This document shows, piece by piece, positions 51,750 through 59,820 of a stretch of DNA of 64,000 nucleotides (the stretch's first letter is position 1; each line of letters opens with the position of its first letter). Source of the DNA: Teretinema zuelzerae. Its GTDB lineage: Bacteria > Spirochaetota > Spirochaetia > Treponematales > Treponemataceae. Location of the stretch: assembly GCF_021021555.1 (NCBI RefSeq), contig NZ_JAINWA010000003.1:620001-684000 (forward strand), given 5' to 3'. The translations under genes were made by a program, and so were the position numbers. Under the pieces are notes generated by a model that saw nothing but the letters and a program-made list of their open reading frames with translations, was not told where the DNA came from and searched no databases.

Positions 51750-53130
51750 GGGAAGGATTCATCACGGCGCCGGCGAATAAAACCATGCCGGTTTGTCCGG
51801 CCCGGATACAGAACACGTAGGGCCTGTCGAGAGTCAAAGTCTCGTCGCCGGGACCCGCCGTTCCGTCAACCTGTGCGACGGTGACCGCATACGCAACAGT
51901 GCCCGCTTCGTCCGCGATAAGCCCGGCGCGATGTCTCACCCCTGACAGAAAAGCGCCCTGATCCGCGAACATACGCGAAAGGGGATTTCCTTCCGCGTTA
52001 AAAACCCTGGTCATCCCGAGCGTTTTTAAATACTCGGTAAGGACGGTGTCTGCTTCATATGAAAGTTTCGGCATCTCGAGTATTCCGTATGCGTAACTGC
52101 CCGTCGCAAACCCATCCTCTGCCCGGCCGTCATCGGAGGCGAAGGAATCGCGCCGCGCGACTGTCTCACGCAACGCAGCGTCCAAATCTCTTTTAATGAA
52201 ATCCGCTATGGAAACGCCTTCGTCGGGGAGATAGAGATCCATATAAAAATAATCGGCCTTATTCGTTCCGTAGAAGATAAGGGCGTTCCGGTATCCCTCC
52301 CCTTCGCGTACGAGATGGCGGTACTCGGATCGCATCATGTCCGCGTCGACCAGAGTCCCGTCGGATAATAAGAAGGGCTGGCGCTTCGTTTGGGTACAGT
52401 CGAAGGGAGACGCCCAATCGGCCTTGAAAAAAACGGCGTTCGCGATGAAGGCAAGTGTATCGGATGTTATTGAATCGGGTACAATATAGTCTTTTATGTA
52501 TCCGCCGGTATTTGTCTCGATCCACTCATTCATCACGCCAGCGGCCTCGGTCTGATTACCGAAGCCCAAACCCTCGACCCAGGCGCCGAAACGGGTCTTC
52601 GCTCCGTCGGCGAATCCTTCGGCGAGCCTAAGGGAGTTCCTGAAAAATACCGCGTCTGCGGAATTGAAGACGACGCTGCCGTCCGCGGTTAAAAGCTCCC
52701 CGAGGGCAGAAGCCGCGCCGCTGACCGCCTCAGGACCGCCGAGAACGTCCAATATTTGGGCTTTGGCCTGATCCGACGCTCCTTCCGACACCAAAGCCAG
52801 ACAACGGCTCGCGCTGAACGGCGATATCAGCAGGTTGGTCCCCGGATACTCGCGATCGGAAGCGATGAGAGACAATAGATCGACCGCAAAAGCATTTACT
52901 CCCTCGGCGTATCCTTCTGAAATCATCCTATCCTGTCCGTTCTGAGGAACAGCATTGTAGATAAAAAGAGTACGGTCCGAAGCAAGAGAACCGGTTTTTG
53001 GTTTTGCCTTGTTCTCCGTCGGTCCGGAGATAATACCGGAACAGGACGCAAAAAGGGAGACAAGAATACAGCAAAACATACAGGGGGAAAAACATGCGGC
53101 CGCGGCCGATCGGATAAAGCGGTGCTTCAA
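51739..53130 (-). CDS. Serpin-family lipoprotein
   Basis: A 463-residue exported serine- or cysteine-protease inhibitor. The start is TTG 53130 with GGAGG 6 nt upstream, after a TATACT box. A hydrophobic signal ends in lipobox LFASC, so the protein should be lipid-anchored. The serpin core is clear: NLLISPFSASRCLALVSEGA, FIANAVFFKADWASPFD, LEMPKLSYEAD, and the C-terminal DRPYVFCIRA. The reactive-loop hinge (ADEAGTVAYAVTV) has Thr at the usual P14 and small residues after it, suggesting inhibitory activity; the P1 residue cannot be fixed by eye. It probably guards envelope or secreted enzymes against host or competitor proteases. Confidence 0.92.
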   Translation of the reverse strand: MKHRFIRSAAAACFSPCMFCCILVSLFASCSGIISGPTENKAKPKTGSLASDRTLFIYNAVPQNGQDRMISEGYAEGVNAFAVDLLSLIASDREYPGTNLLISPFSASRCLALVSEGASDQAKAQILDVLGGPEAVSGAASALGELLTADGSVVFNSADAVFFRNSLRLAEGFADGAKTRFGAWVEGLGFGNQTEAAGVMNEWIETNTGGYIKDYIVPDSITSDTLAFIANAVFFKADWASPFDCTQTKRQPFLLSDGTLVDADMMRSEYRHLVREGEGYRNALIFYGTNKADYFYMDLYLPDEGVSIADFIKRDLDAALRETVARRDSFASDDGRAEDGFATGSYAYGILEMPKLSYEADTVLTEYLKTLGMTRVFNAEGNPLSRMFADQGAFLSGVRHRAGLIADEAGTVAYAVTVAQVDGTAGPGDETLTLDRPYVFCIRAGQTGMVLFAGAVMNPSRDD

Positions 53131-53171
53131 GCGGAGCCTCCGGCGTCCAGTATAGCACCGTCGGGGATTCG

Positions 53172-53211
53172 GAGCAAGAAAACGCCCCGGAACGTTCAAG
53201 ATCCGGGGCGT
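53172..53211 (-). terminator. Rho-independent terminator of hypA
   Basis: Perfect 10-bp stem ACGCCCCGGA / TCCGGGGCGT with a 10-nt loop, followed on the minus strand by TTTTCTTG; begins 8 bp after the hypA stop. It separates the hyp operon from the serpin promoter. Confidence 0.85.
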
Positions 53212-53219
53212 ATGCGTGT

Positions 53220-53561
53220 TCAATACGCGATCACTTCCTTGATCATGAATTCCCGCCCGCCCAGCAGTTCGAAGCGCGTATCCCCGCAGGCAGGGCAGGA
53301 TTCGCCGTCAGTCGGCGGATGGAACACCTTTCCGCACGCGGTGCAGCGGCCGTTCGCCGGGAGCACCTCGATGCGGAGCTTGGTGTCCGCAAGGAGGGTT
53401 CCGTCGACTGCCGCAGGATAGCATTCTTCGATGAATCGGGGAATCATGGAAGACAGCTCGCCGATCTGGAGAACCAGGGTATCGATCCGCATGAGAGAAT
53501 TCTCCCGCGCGAAATCCTCAACTGTTTTCACTACTTCTATGACAACGCCGAGTTCATGCAT
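53220..53561 (-). CDS. hypA: Hydrogenase nickel metallochaperone HypA
   Basis: A 113-residue HypA/HybF protein that delivers nickel to [NiFe]-hydrogenase with HypB. The nickel-binding MHE start is present, as is the zinc site CTACGKVF ... CPACG. Its length is standard. It lies 15 bp after the FeS/FAD oxidoreductase gene and ends the hypB-oxidoreductase-hypA transcript. The hydrogenase structural genes and hypC-F are not in the window. Confidence 0.95.
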   Translation of the reverse strand: MHELGVVIEVVKTVEDFARENSLMRIDTLVLQIGELSSMIPRFIEECYPAAVDGTLLADTKLRIEVLPANGRCTACGKVFHPPTDGESCPACGDTRFELLGGREFMIKEVIAY

Positions 53562-53576
53562 CGATTCTCTACCGCC

Positions 53577-56387
53577 TTAGGCCTTGCCGTCCGGACGGGG
53601 CGCGTTTTTCTCCGAAGGAACGAAGAATGTCGCCGCGGCCTTGAAAGGCTTTAGGGCGACGAGTTTCAGGGCTCGCTTGACCGCATGCTTCTTTACCGCC
53701 GGGCGGATCTCTCTGAGCTCGAGGCCCGCCCCGTCGTATACGCGGGTCAGGCTGATCGCGTCGAACTTGCACTTCTGGGTGCAAGCTCCGCAACCGATGC
53801 ACATGTATTCGTCGACTACGGTAGCGCCGCAGGACAGGCATCGTTCGGTTTCTTTTTTCACCTGCTCCTCGGTGAAGGTGCCGCGGAGGTCGCGGAAGGT
53901 CGCCTTGCCGAGATCCCCGTCCACATGGCCGGTTTTCTGGCGGGGAAGGCGGTCGTAGCTGTCGAGATCGAGGCTGTCGCGGTCGAAGGCCTTGTAATCG
54001 CGCTTGATGCGTCCGATGACGAGGCTCTGGCCGCGATGTACGAAGCGGTGGATGGAAATGGATCCTTCCTTGCCCTGCGCGATAGCGTCGATCGCGAACT
54101 TCGGTCCGGAACAGGCGTCTCCGCCGGCGAAAATATCGGGTTCCGCAGTTTGGAAGGTCGTCGGATCGGCTTTCACCGTCCGGTTGGGATTGAGCTCGAC
54201 CTTCGTCCCCTCGAGCATGGTGCCCCAGTCGATTCCCTGACCGACGGTTACCAGAACATTGCTCGCCGGAACCGTCATGGTAACGGAATCGTCGAACTTC
54301 GGGCTGAAGCGGCGGTTTTCGTCGAAGACCGAAAGACACTTCTTGAATTCCACTCCGGTAGTCCTGCCGTTTTCGGTCAGAATCCTTACCGGACCCCAGG
54401 AGTTGCAGATCTCGATGCCTTCTGAAAGCGCTTCCTCGATTTCTTCCTCGAGCGCGGGCATTTCGGTTCGGCTTTCAAGGCAGAACTGCTTCACGGAAGC
54501 GGCGCCCGAGCGCATCGCTACGCGGGATACGTCGATCGCGACGTTTCCGCCGCCGATCACGACCGTATCGCCGGAAAGTGAGGGTGCGGAGGATTTGCCC
54601 GAACCGGAGAGATTCACGCTTCGGAGGAAGTCCACGCCGGTCATGACTCCGGCGGCGTCCTCGCCGGGAATATTGAGCTTTCGGCCGCTCTGGGCGCCGA
54701 TCGCGAGATAAAAGGCTTCGTAGCCTTCGGAGCGGAGACCGGGGATGGTAACGTCCTTCCCTACTTCGACTCCGGTGCGAATTTCAACTCCGAGCTCCTT
54801 GAGAATCTCGATTTCCGCGTTCACGACCTCTTTTCCCAGGCGGAATTCGGGGATGCCGAGGGTTAGCATACCGCCGGCGAGCTGTTCTTTTTCGAATACG
54901 GTAACCCGGTAGCCGTCGAGGGCGAGATAGTATGCGCAGGCGAGTCCCGCGGGTCCGGCGCCGACTACGGCGATCTTGTTTCCGTAGCTATGCCTCTTCT
55001 CCGGAACGAAACGGTGCTCCGCGTTCAAATCCTGCTCCGCGACGAATTTTTTTATCTCGTCGACCGCGAGGGGCTCGTCGATTGAGTTGCGGGTGCATTC
55101 GCTTTCGCATTTTCTCGGGCAGATTCGGCCGCAGATAGCGGGGAAGGGATTCTCGCGCTTGATCAGCTCGAGCGCTTCCCGGTATTTCCCCTGGGAGGCT
55201 TTCTTTATGTATCCCTGGACCGCGATGTGCGCGGGGCAGCCGGCCTTGCAGGGAGCGGAGCCCCCGTCGGCGACTACCTGCCGGTTCGTCCGGTATTCGG
55301 GATTCCACTTGTCGCTCGTCCACTTGGTGTCGCGCGGAGTCTCATATTTGGGCGCCTTCAGGGGCTTGTCGTTGCAGAGCTTCCGGCCGAGCTTGAGCGC
55401 TCCGACCGGGCAGACTTCCACGCATTCGCCGCAGGCTACGCATTTTTCAGGATCCACTTTGGAAACATAGTTCGAGCGGACCATGTCGTTGTTCTTGAAC
55501 ATGGACGCGGTGCGCAGGGAGAGGCAGGAACAGCCGCAGCAGTTGCAGATGGCGTGCGTTTTCCCGGGACCGTCGGTATTAGGAATCTGGTGCATGAGGC
55601 CGTTTTCCTCGGCCCTTTTGATGATTTCGAAGGCCTCTTCCTTGGTCACCTCGCGGCCTCGGCCGGTGCGGATGTAGTATTCCGCCGCGTGTCCCATCTG
55701 GATGCACATATCCTCTTTGAGGTGGCCGCAGCCCTCGCCCATGGATTCCCGGGCGGTGCGGCAGGAGCAGTCCGAAACTGAAAAGAGGGTATTCTCGTTC
55801 AGGTACTTTGAAATTTCTTCGTAGGAAGCGCGGCGGGTTTCGCCCATGATGGATTTTTCTATCGGAATGACCCGCATGAGGCCGACTCCGACCGGAAACA
55901 AACCGGCGGTTTTCGGTCCGCGCACGCGGCCGTAGGCTTCGAAGGATTCGGCAATCTGGGGATACTTGCGGACGTTCTCCTTGTTGTTGGTCATCATTTC
56001 CATGACGCCGGGAACCCAGGTGTCCAGCCAGAATTTGTCCACTCCGTCGATCTTGTTTATAAAGCAGACGCCCGCCAGGGCGAGCTCCCACAGGAGTTCA
56101 GCTGCCCGGTCGGCCGGCATGCCGCAGAGCGCGGCCGCTTCCTCGGCGCTGCGGGGAGTCCTGAGCGCGAGGCAGAGCCCGATTTCGGCCATTTCCTCGG
56201 TCACTACCGGCTCGAGAATGCGGTATTCCGGATCCGTTCCGAGAATTTCGCCCTTCGTTCCGCGCTTGGAGCGGTTGATGTGGTTCGCCAGATCGAGAAC
56301 GCGCTCCTTCACGGGCGCCGCTTTTTTCTCGCCGGCTCCAGCCGCCGCGGCCTGTTCAACGGATTTCAGTTCTGCTTCGCTCATCAT
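53577..56387 (-). CDS. Large FeS/FAD NAD(P)H oxidoreductase, GltD-like with ferredoxin domains
   Basis: A 936-residue multidomain redox protein. The first 300 residues hold cysteine-rich motifs CSCR, GCGH and CNCCGCSC. A 2[4Fe-4S]-type ferredoxin segment (CVACGECVEVCPVGAL) precedes a GltD-type domain: N-terminal cluster (CPAHIAVQGYI, CGRICPRKCESEC), FAD fold GAGPAGLACAYYLA, NAD(P) fold GGGNVAIDVSRVAMR and the FAD end motif FAGGDACSG. A further CMxCGxC-type cluster (CIGCGACTQKCKFDAI) is near the C-terminus. Likely shuttles electrons between NAD(P)H and ferredoxin or hydrogenase. ATG 56387 has GGAGG 8 nt upstream and overlaps hypB; ATG 56384 and 56402 are alternatives. Confidence 0.82.
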   Translation of the reverse strand: MMSEAELKSVEQAAAAGAGEKKAAPVKERVLDLANHINRSKRGTKGEILGTDPEYRILEPVVTEEMAEIGLCLALRTPRSAEEAAALCGMPADRAAELLWELALAGVCFINKIDGVDKFWLDTWVPGVMEMMTNNKENVRKYPQIAESFEAYGRVRGPKTAGLFPVGVGLMRVIPIEKSIMGETRRASYEEISKYLNENTLFSVSDCSCRTARESMGEGCGHLKEDMCIQMGHAAEYYIRTGRGREVTKEEAFEIIKRAEENGLMHQIPNTDGPGKTHAICNCCGCSCLSLRTASMFKNNDMVRSNYVSKVDPEKCVACGECVEVCPVGALKLGRKLCNDKPLKAPKYETPRDTKWTSDKWNPEYRTNRQVVADGGSAPCKAGCPAHIAVQGYIKKASQGKYREALELIKRENPFPAICGRICPRKCESECTRNSIDEPLAVDEIKKFVAEQDLNAEHRFVPEKRHSYGNKIAVVGAGPAGLACAYYLALDGYRVTVFEKEQLAGGMLTLGIPEFRLGKEVVNAEIEILKELGVEIRTGVEVGKDVTIPGLRSEGYEAFYLAIGAQSGRKLNIPGEDAAGVMTGVDFLRSVNLSGSGKSSAPSLSGDTVVIGGGNVAIDVSRVAMRSGAASVKQFCLESRTEMPALEEEIEEALSEGIEICNSWGPVRILTENGRTTGVEFKKCLSVFDENRRFSPKFDDSVTMTVPASNVLVTVGQGIDWGTMLEGTKVELNPNRTVKADPTTFQTAEPDIFAGGDACSGPKFAIDAIAQGKEGSISIHRFVHRGQSLVIGRIKRDYKAFDRDSLDLDSYDRLPRQKTGHVDGDLGKATFRDLRGTFTEEQVKKETERCLSCGATVVDEYMCIGCGACTQKCKFDAISLTRVYDGAGLELREIRPAVKKHAVKRALKLVALKPFKAAATFFVPSEKNAPRPDGKA

Positions 56388-57112
56388 ATGTTCTTCCTCC
56401 ATTCGGAAATTTCAGTTTTAAGCCATTCGGCCCATTCGGGGATTCCCTCGCCGGTCTTCGCGGACACCGGAATAATCCGGATATCGGGATTCAGCGCCTT
56501 CACCCGCTCCTCGAGCGCGGACAAGGAAAAATCGAAATGCGGCGCGACGTCTATCTTGTTCACCAGCAGGACGTCGCACACTTTAAAAATATTCGGATAC
56601 TTCAGGGGCTTGTCGTCGCCTTCCGGCACGCTCAGGATCATGACGTTGCGCGCGGCTCCGGTGTCGTAGTCCGCGGTGCAGATCAGGTTCCCGATGTTCT
56701 CGAGCACCACGCAATCGATCCCCGCAAGGCCGGCAAAACGGTCGCCTTCCGCGGTGCCGCCGGCGGTTCCGGGCGCTCCTGAAGCAAGGGCGTCCAGCCC
56801 CTGACGCGTCATTTCCGCGTCCAGATGGCACATGCCCCCGGTATGAAGCTGGACTACGCGGGCGCCCGCCCTGGAAACGGTGGCCGCGTCCACATCGGAG
56901 TCGATATCGGCCTCCATCACGCCGAGCGCGACCGAGCCTTCAAGGGCCTCGATGGTGCGCACCAGGGTCGTCGTCTTGCCCGAACCGGGAGAAGACATGA
57001 GATTCAGGAGAAACACTCCCTTCTCTTCCAGTTCCGAGCGGAGAATCGCCGCGTTGCGGTCGTTCCCCTCCCAGACGCTCTTTTTAATCTCGATTACGCG
57101 GAACGCGTCCAT
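56384..57112 (-). CDS. hypB: Hydrogenase nickel-incorporation GTPase HypB
   Basis: A 242-residue SIMIBI-class GTPase that drives nickel insertion by HypA. P-loop SSPGSGKTTTLV, switch residues EADIDSD, metal-site segment HTGGMCHLDAEM, and NKIDVAPHF for guanine recognition are intact. The high-affinity N-terminal CxxCGC motif and any His-rich stretch are absent, as in many HypB proteins. It is the first gene of the operon, facing a GntR regulator with shared operators. Confidence 0.95.
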   Translation of the reverse strand: MDAFRVIEIKKSVWEGNDRNAAILRSELEEKGVFLLNLMSSPGSGKTTTLVRTIEALEGSVALGVMEADIDSDVDAATVSRAGARVVQLHTGGMCHLDAEMTRQGLDALASGAPGTAGGTAEGDRFAGLAGIDCVVLENIGNLICTADYDTGAARNVMILSVPEGDDKPLKYPNIFKVCDVLLVNKIDVAPHFDFSLSALEERVKALNPDIRIIPVSAKTGEGIPEWAEWLKTEISEWRKNI

Positions 57113-57161
57113 GAGACCTCCGTGCTTATTGAAAAATCGGAAACTAGCCTGATCCCACGAT

Positions 57162-57185
57162 ATACCAGGTATTCTGGCATGTCAA
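57162..57185 (-). promoter_or_regulatory. hypB promoter with palindromic operator
   Basis: Minus strand TTGACA (57185-57180), 17 bp, TATCGT -10 region. The palindrome ATACC-A-GGTAT (57162-57172) lies at the 3' part of the spacer and touches the -10, a repressor-type position. Confidence 0.6.
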
Positions 57186-57228
57186 TAAAAATTGCACGAT
57201 ATATACGTAAAATCATGTTATATAACTA

Positions 57229-57279
57229 TTTACAAAGTCAAATTTCTGGTATTATACTTCTGGTACCTGGTCATACCAG
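57229..57279 (+). promoter_or_regulatory. gntR promoter and FadR-type operator
   Basis: TTTACA (57229-57234), 18 bp, TATACT (57253-57258). Just downstream a perfect CTGGT-CAT-ACCAG (57267-57279) fits the TGGT-N3-ACCA half-site pattern of FadR-subfamily GntR proteins, with two more CTGGT half-sites at 57246 and 57260. It would cover the transcription start, implying autorepression. Confidence 0.65.
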
Positions 57280-57353
57280 TATCAGCGCATGGAGAACGGC
57301 TGCAAAAAGGCCGACTCCCCGAACGCGCGCTTAACGCACAAAAAGGACCCGCT

Positions 57354-58070
57354 ATGGACTTTCCGAAACTCAACGCGCCGAGCCTCAAGGAGCTGTTCGT
57401 ACGCGAACTTGAGCACATGATACTTTCCGGCAAGCTCGCCGTCGGCGTAAAACTGCCGAGCGAACGGGAACTCGCCTCCAGCATGCAGGTCAGCCGGGCG
57501 GTCGTGAACGCGGGCTTAAGCGAAATGGCCGCCAAGGGCTTCGTGGAAATCCGCCCGCGCGCCGGAGTCTACGTTGCGGACTTCCGCCGCCGCGGCACCA
57601 TCGACACCCTTCTTTCCATCATGCGCTACAACGGCGGCGTTCTGCGCAAATCGGAAATCCGCTCCCTTCTGGAACTCCGCCTCGTAATGGAAAACCTCGC
57701 CATGGAGCTCGCGATCCCCCGTCTGACCCAAGACGACGTCCAGCGCCTCGGAACCCTCTGCGACAGCTTCGGCGCCTCCGAGGACGATCCCGAACGCGCC
57801 GCCGGCTTCGTCTTCGAATTCCACCACGAACTCTGCGTACTCTCCGGCAACACCCTCCTCCCCCTCATCTTCTACTCCTTCCGCGAGCCGGTCATCTCCC
57901 TGTGGGAACGCTACCTCCGCCTCCACGGAGTCGCCCGCCTCCACAAAAACACCGCGGACCTCTTCGACTGCATCCGCCGCCGCGATCTCGCCGCCGCCGT
58001 CGACTGCTTCACCAGCTCGATCCGCGACACCATCGAAGGCGGAGCCTCGATTTATTTCGACCAGGACTGA
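57354..58070 (+). CDS. GntR/FadR-family transcriptional regulator
   Basis: A 238-residue regulator: GntR winged helix at residues 8-75 (LKELFVRELEHMILSGKL, then GVKLPSERELASSMQVSRA) and an all-helical FCD domain behind it (ELRLVMENLAMELA ... EFHHELCVLSGN), whose histidines may bind a metal or organic acid. FCD regulators usually sense pyruvate, lactate, glycolate or similar acids. Divergent from the hypB operon with palindromes matching its family in the 240-bp gap, it probably represses both. AAGGA precedes ATG 57354; the frame upstream is non-coding. Confidence 0.9.
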   Translation: MDFPKLNAPSLKELFVRELEHMILSGKLAVGVKLPSERELASSMQVSRAVVNAGLSEMAAKGFVEIRPRAGVYVADFRRRGTIDTLLSIMRYNGGVLRKSEIRSLLELRLVMENLAMELAIPRLTQDDVQRLGTLCDSFGASEDDPERAAGFVFEFHHELCVLSGNTLLPLIFYSFREPVISLWERYLRLHGVARLHKNTADLFDCIRRRDLAAAVDCFTSSIRDTIEGGASIYFDQD

Positions 58071-58148
58071 GGCAGGCAACGGGACGCAAGGCGAACGGGC
58101 CCTGCGCGGAGCCCCCGCGTTCGACAACCTGAGCAGGGGAGAAATCTT
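58066..58148 (+). repeat. Dispersed GC-rich element, copy B
   Basis: It begins at the GntR stop codon (ACTGAGGCAGGC), shares GCGCGGAGCCCCCGCGTTCGA exactly over 20 bases with copy A, and ends GAGCAGGGGAGAAATCTT. Palindrome less perfect than in copy A. Confidence 0.7.
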
Positions 58149-58214
58149 CATTCCCCGCCGGCCTGCAGAGATTCCGCTGAAACCTTTCCACGCCTTCCGC
58201 TGTTACACTGTAAA

Positions 58215-59027
58215 ATGAAACGCTTGCAAATCATCATAACGATCATCCTCATCGCGGGACTGGCCCTCTTCTCGTCCTGCTCCACAGTGCCCGCTGAATC
58301 CAGGGGGCCGCTATCGGACGCCATGGCGCAGGCCCGCGGGGATGAACCTGACAACACGAGCCCCGACTCGCCGCGCAGGCGCGATCCGCCGCGATACAAA
58401 CCCAACACGGACCGCGGAAACGAGTTTCCGGAGGACAAAAACACTCGACCTCCCGAACCTCGCGCGGACGAGGCGGAACCGCTTCTGGATGCCGAAAACG
58501 CGACCCTTTCGTTCGGCTTCCGCGGAGGAGCGAGCCCGCTATCCTCAGGAGAAACGGGAGCAGGAACAACCTGGCAGCTACTCGGCGGCATCAAAGCCGA
58601 ATCAATGGAATTCCTGGGGTTCCTCGGCCTCTCCGCCGTCTCGCCCGAAACGGGAACAAAGCTCGACGAATCGCTCAAGGGAAACATGGGGTTTCTCTCC
58701 CTCGGGGCGGAATTCCGCTGGTTCCCCCTGCCGGAGAGGAAGTGGCTGTCGCCGTGGCTCGGCTTCTCAGGAGGCGGCTTCGTTATGGGATGGGAGTATG
58801 AAAACCCGGTAACAGACGGCGGCGAAACCTTTACCGGAGACGGCGTATCAGGGACGGTTCTCGGCATTCCCGCAGGAATAAAGATATTCCGCGGAGAACG
58901 CCTGCAGTTCGGAATAAACGTGTCTCCGGAACTCTTCCTCTTCAATGAATTTACCGACGAAGGATTCGAAAACGACGTTTTTTCCGTTCGGGGAGCCCTC
59001 GGGATAGCTGCGGAATTAACATTCTGA
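58215..59027 (+). CDS. Lipoprotein with outer-membrane-barrel-like domain
   Basis: A 270-residue exported protein. Signal peptide with lipobox LFSSC at residue 22, then a disordered Pro/Arg/Asp linker (about 25-85), then alternating amphipathic strands (TLSFGFRGGASPL ... GIPAGIKIFRGERLQFGINVS) ending ALGIAAELTF with a C-terminal phenylalanine, as in small outer-membrane barrels. No family recognised. A TACACT box ends 5 nt before the ATG and no Shine-Dalgarno is seen. The lipid anchor together with a barrel-like end is uncommon. Confidence 0.6.
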   Translation: MKRLQIIITIILIAGLALFSSCSTVPAESRGPLSDAMAQARGDEPDNTSPDSPRRRDPPRYKPNTDRGNEFPEDKNTRPPEPRADEAEPLLDAENATLSFGFRGGASPLSSGETGAGTTWQLLGGIKAESMEFLGFLGLSAVSPETGTKLDESLKGNMGFLSLGAEFRWFPLPERKWLSPWLGFSGGGFVMGWEYENPVTDGGETFTGDGVSGTVLGIPAGIKIFRGERLQFGINVSPELFLFNEFTDEGFENDVFSVRGALGIAAELTF

Positions 59028-59053
59028 CAGCGAACCGGTATAGTGGAAAAATC

Positions 59054-59698
59054 ATGACCGTACGAATCATCTACTGCCATCCCTCGGACGACAGCCTCAC
59101 CCGGGAGCTGCTCGACTCCTTCATCGAAGGGCTCGCCGAAGCAGGCCACGAGGCGGACGTCTGCGACCTCTACCGGTCCGGATTCAACCCCCTGCTCTCA
59201 GAGGCCGAATACCGCCGGGAAGCCTGGTACGACGGATCGCTTTCCGTCCCTCCCGACGTCGCGCTCCAGCAGGAGGCGATCAACCGCTCCGACGGGCTCG
59301 CCTTCGTTTTCCCCCTTTTCTGGACCGACGTTCCCGCCCTCCTCAAAGGCTGGTTCGACCGGGTGTGGACCTGGGGATTCGCCTACGGCTCGTCTCCCTT
59401 GCCGGGAACGAAACAATCCGCGGCGCAACCGAATGCCGGAAGGCGCGGGATGAAGACGCTCAAACGGGCGCTGTATCTCTGTTCCGCGGGAAATCCGCTT
59501 TCAGTGCTTGAGGAAACGGGCAAGACAGAAGCTCTCGGGAAAATCTGGCTCGACGACCGCATCAACGACCGCGCCGAAACATCCGGCTTCATCGTGTTCG
59601 GAGGCACCTCGCGCGAACTGGAATCGAGGGAGTCTCTCCGGGACGCGCACCTCGAACAGGCGCGGAAAGCGGGACGCGAGTTCTTCCAGGCGCAATAG
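59054..59698 (+). CDS. Flavodoxin-fold NAD(P)H-dependent oxidoreductase (NQO/MdaB-like)
   Basis: A 214-residue flavoprotein of the NAD(P)H dehydrogenase (quinone) family. It starts RIIYCHPSDDSLTRELL (FMN phosphate loop), followed by DLYRSGFNPLLSEAEY, FVFPLFWTDVPALLKGWFDRV and the FAYG flavin-ring segment. Two-electron reduction of quinones is the typical activity and would avoid semiquinone radicals. Follows the barrel lipoprotein by 26 bp with GGA ahead of the ATG, so the two may be co-transcribed, though a TATAGT word at 59039 could give it its own start. Confidence 0.88.
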   Translation: MTVRIIYCHPSDDSLTRELLDSFIEGLAEAGHEADVCDLYRSGFNPLLSEAEYRREAWYDGSLSVPPDVALQQEAINRSDGLAFVFPLFWTDVPALLKGWFDRVWTWGFAYGSSPLPGTKQSAAQPNAGRRGMKTLKRALYLCSAGNPLSVLEETGKTEALGKIWLDDRINDRAETSGFIVFGGTSRELESRESLRDAHLEQARKAGREFFQAQ

Positions 59699-59755
59699 CG
59701 GATCGTAATTTATTCACCCAGGCGCTTCCGTCGCACGCCGGCGGACCGGAAACGC

Positions 59756-59800
59756 AAAAAAAAGGCTGTCCGGCGGATTTCCCGCTGAACAGCCTTTTTT
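59756..59800. terminator. Bidirectional Rho-independent terminator
   Basis: Stem AGGCTGT / ACAGCCT with inner GCGG/CCGC pairing, flanked by eight A on the left and six T on the right. It serves the quinone reductase gene on the plus strand and the DUF6672-like gene on the minus strand. Confidence 0.9.
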
Positions 59801-59820
59801 ATACCCTCTGTCTCGTTTTG

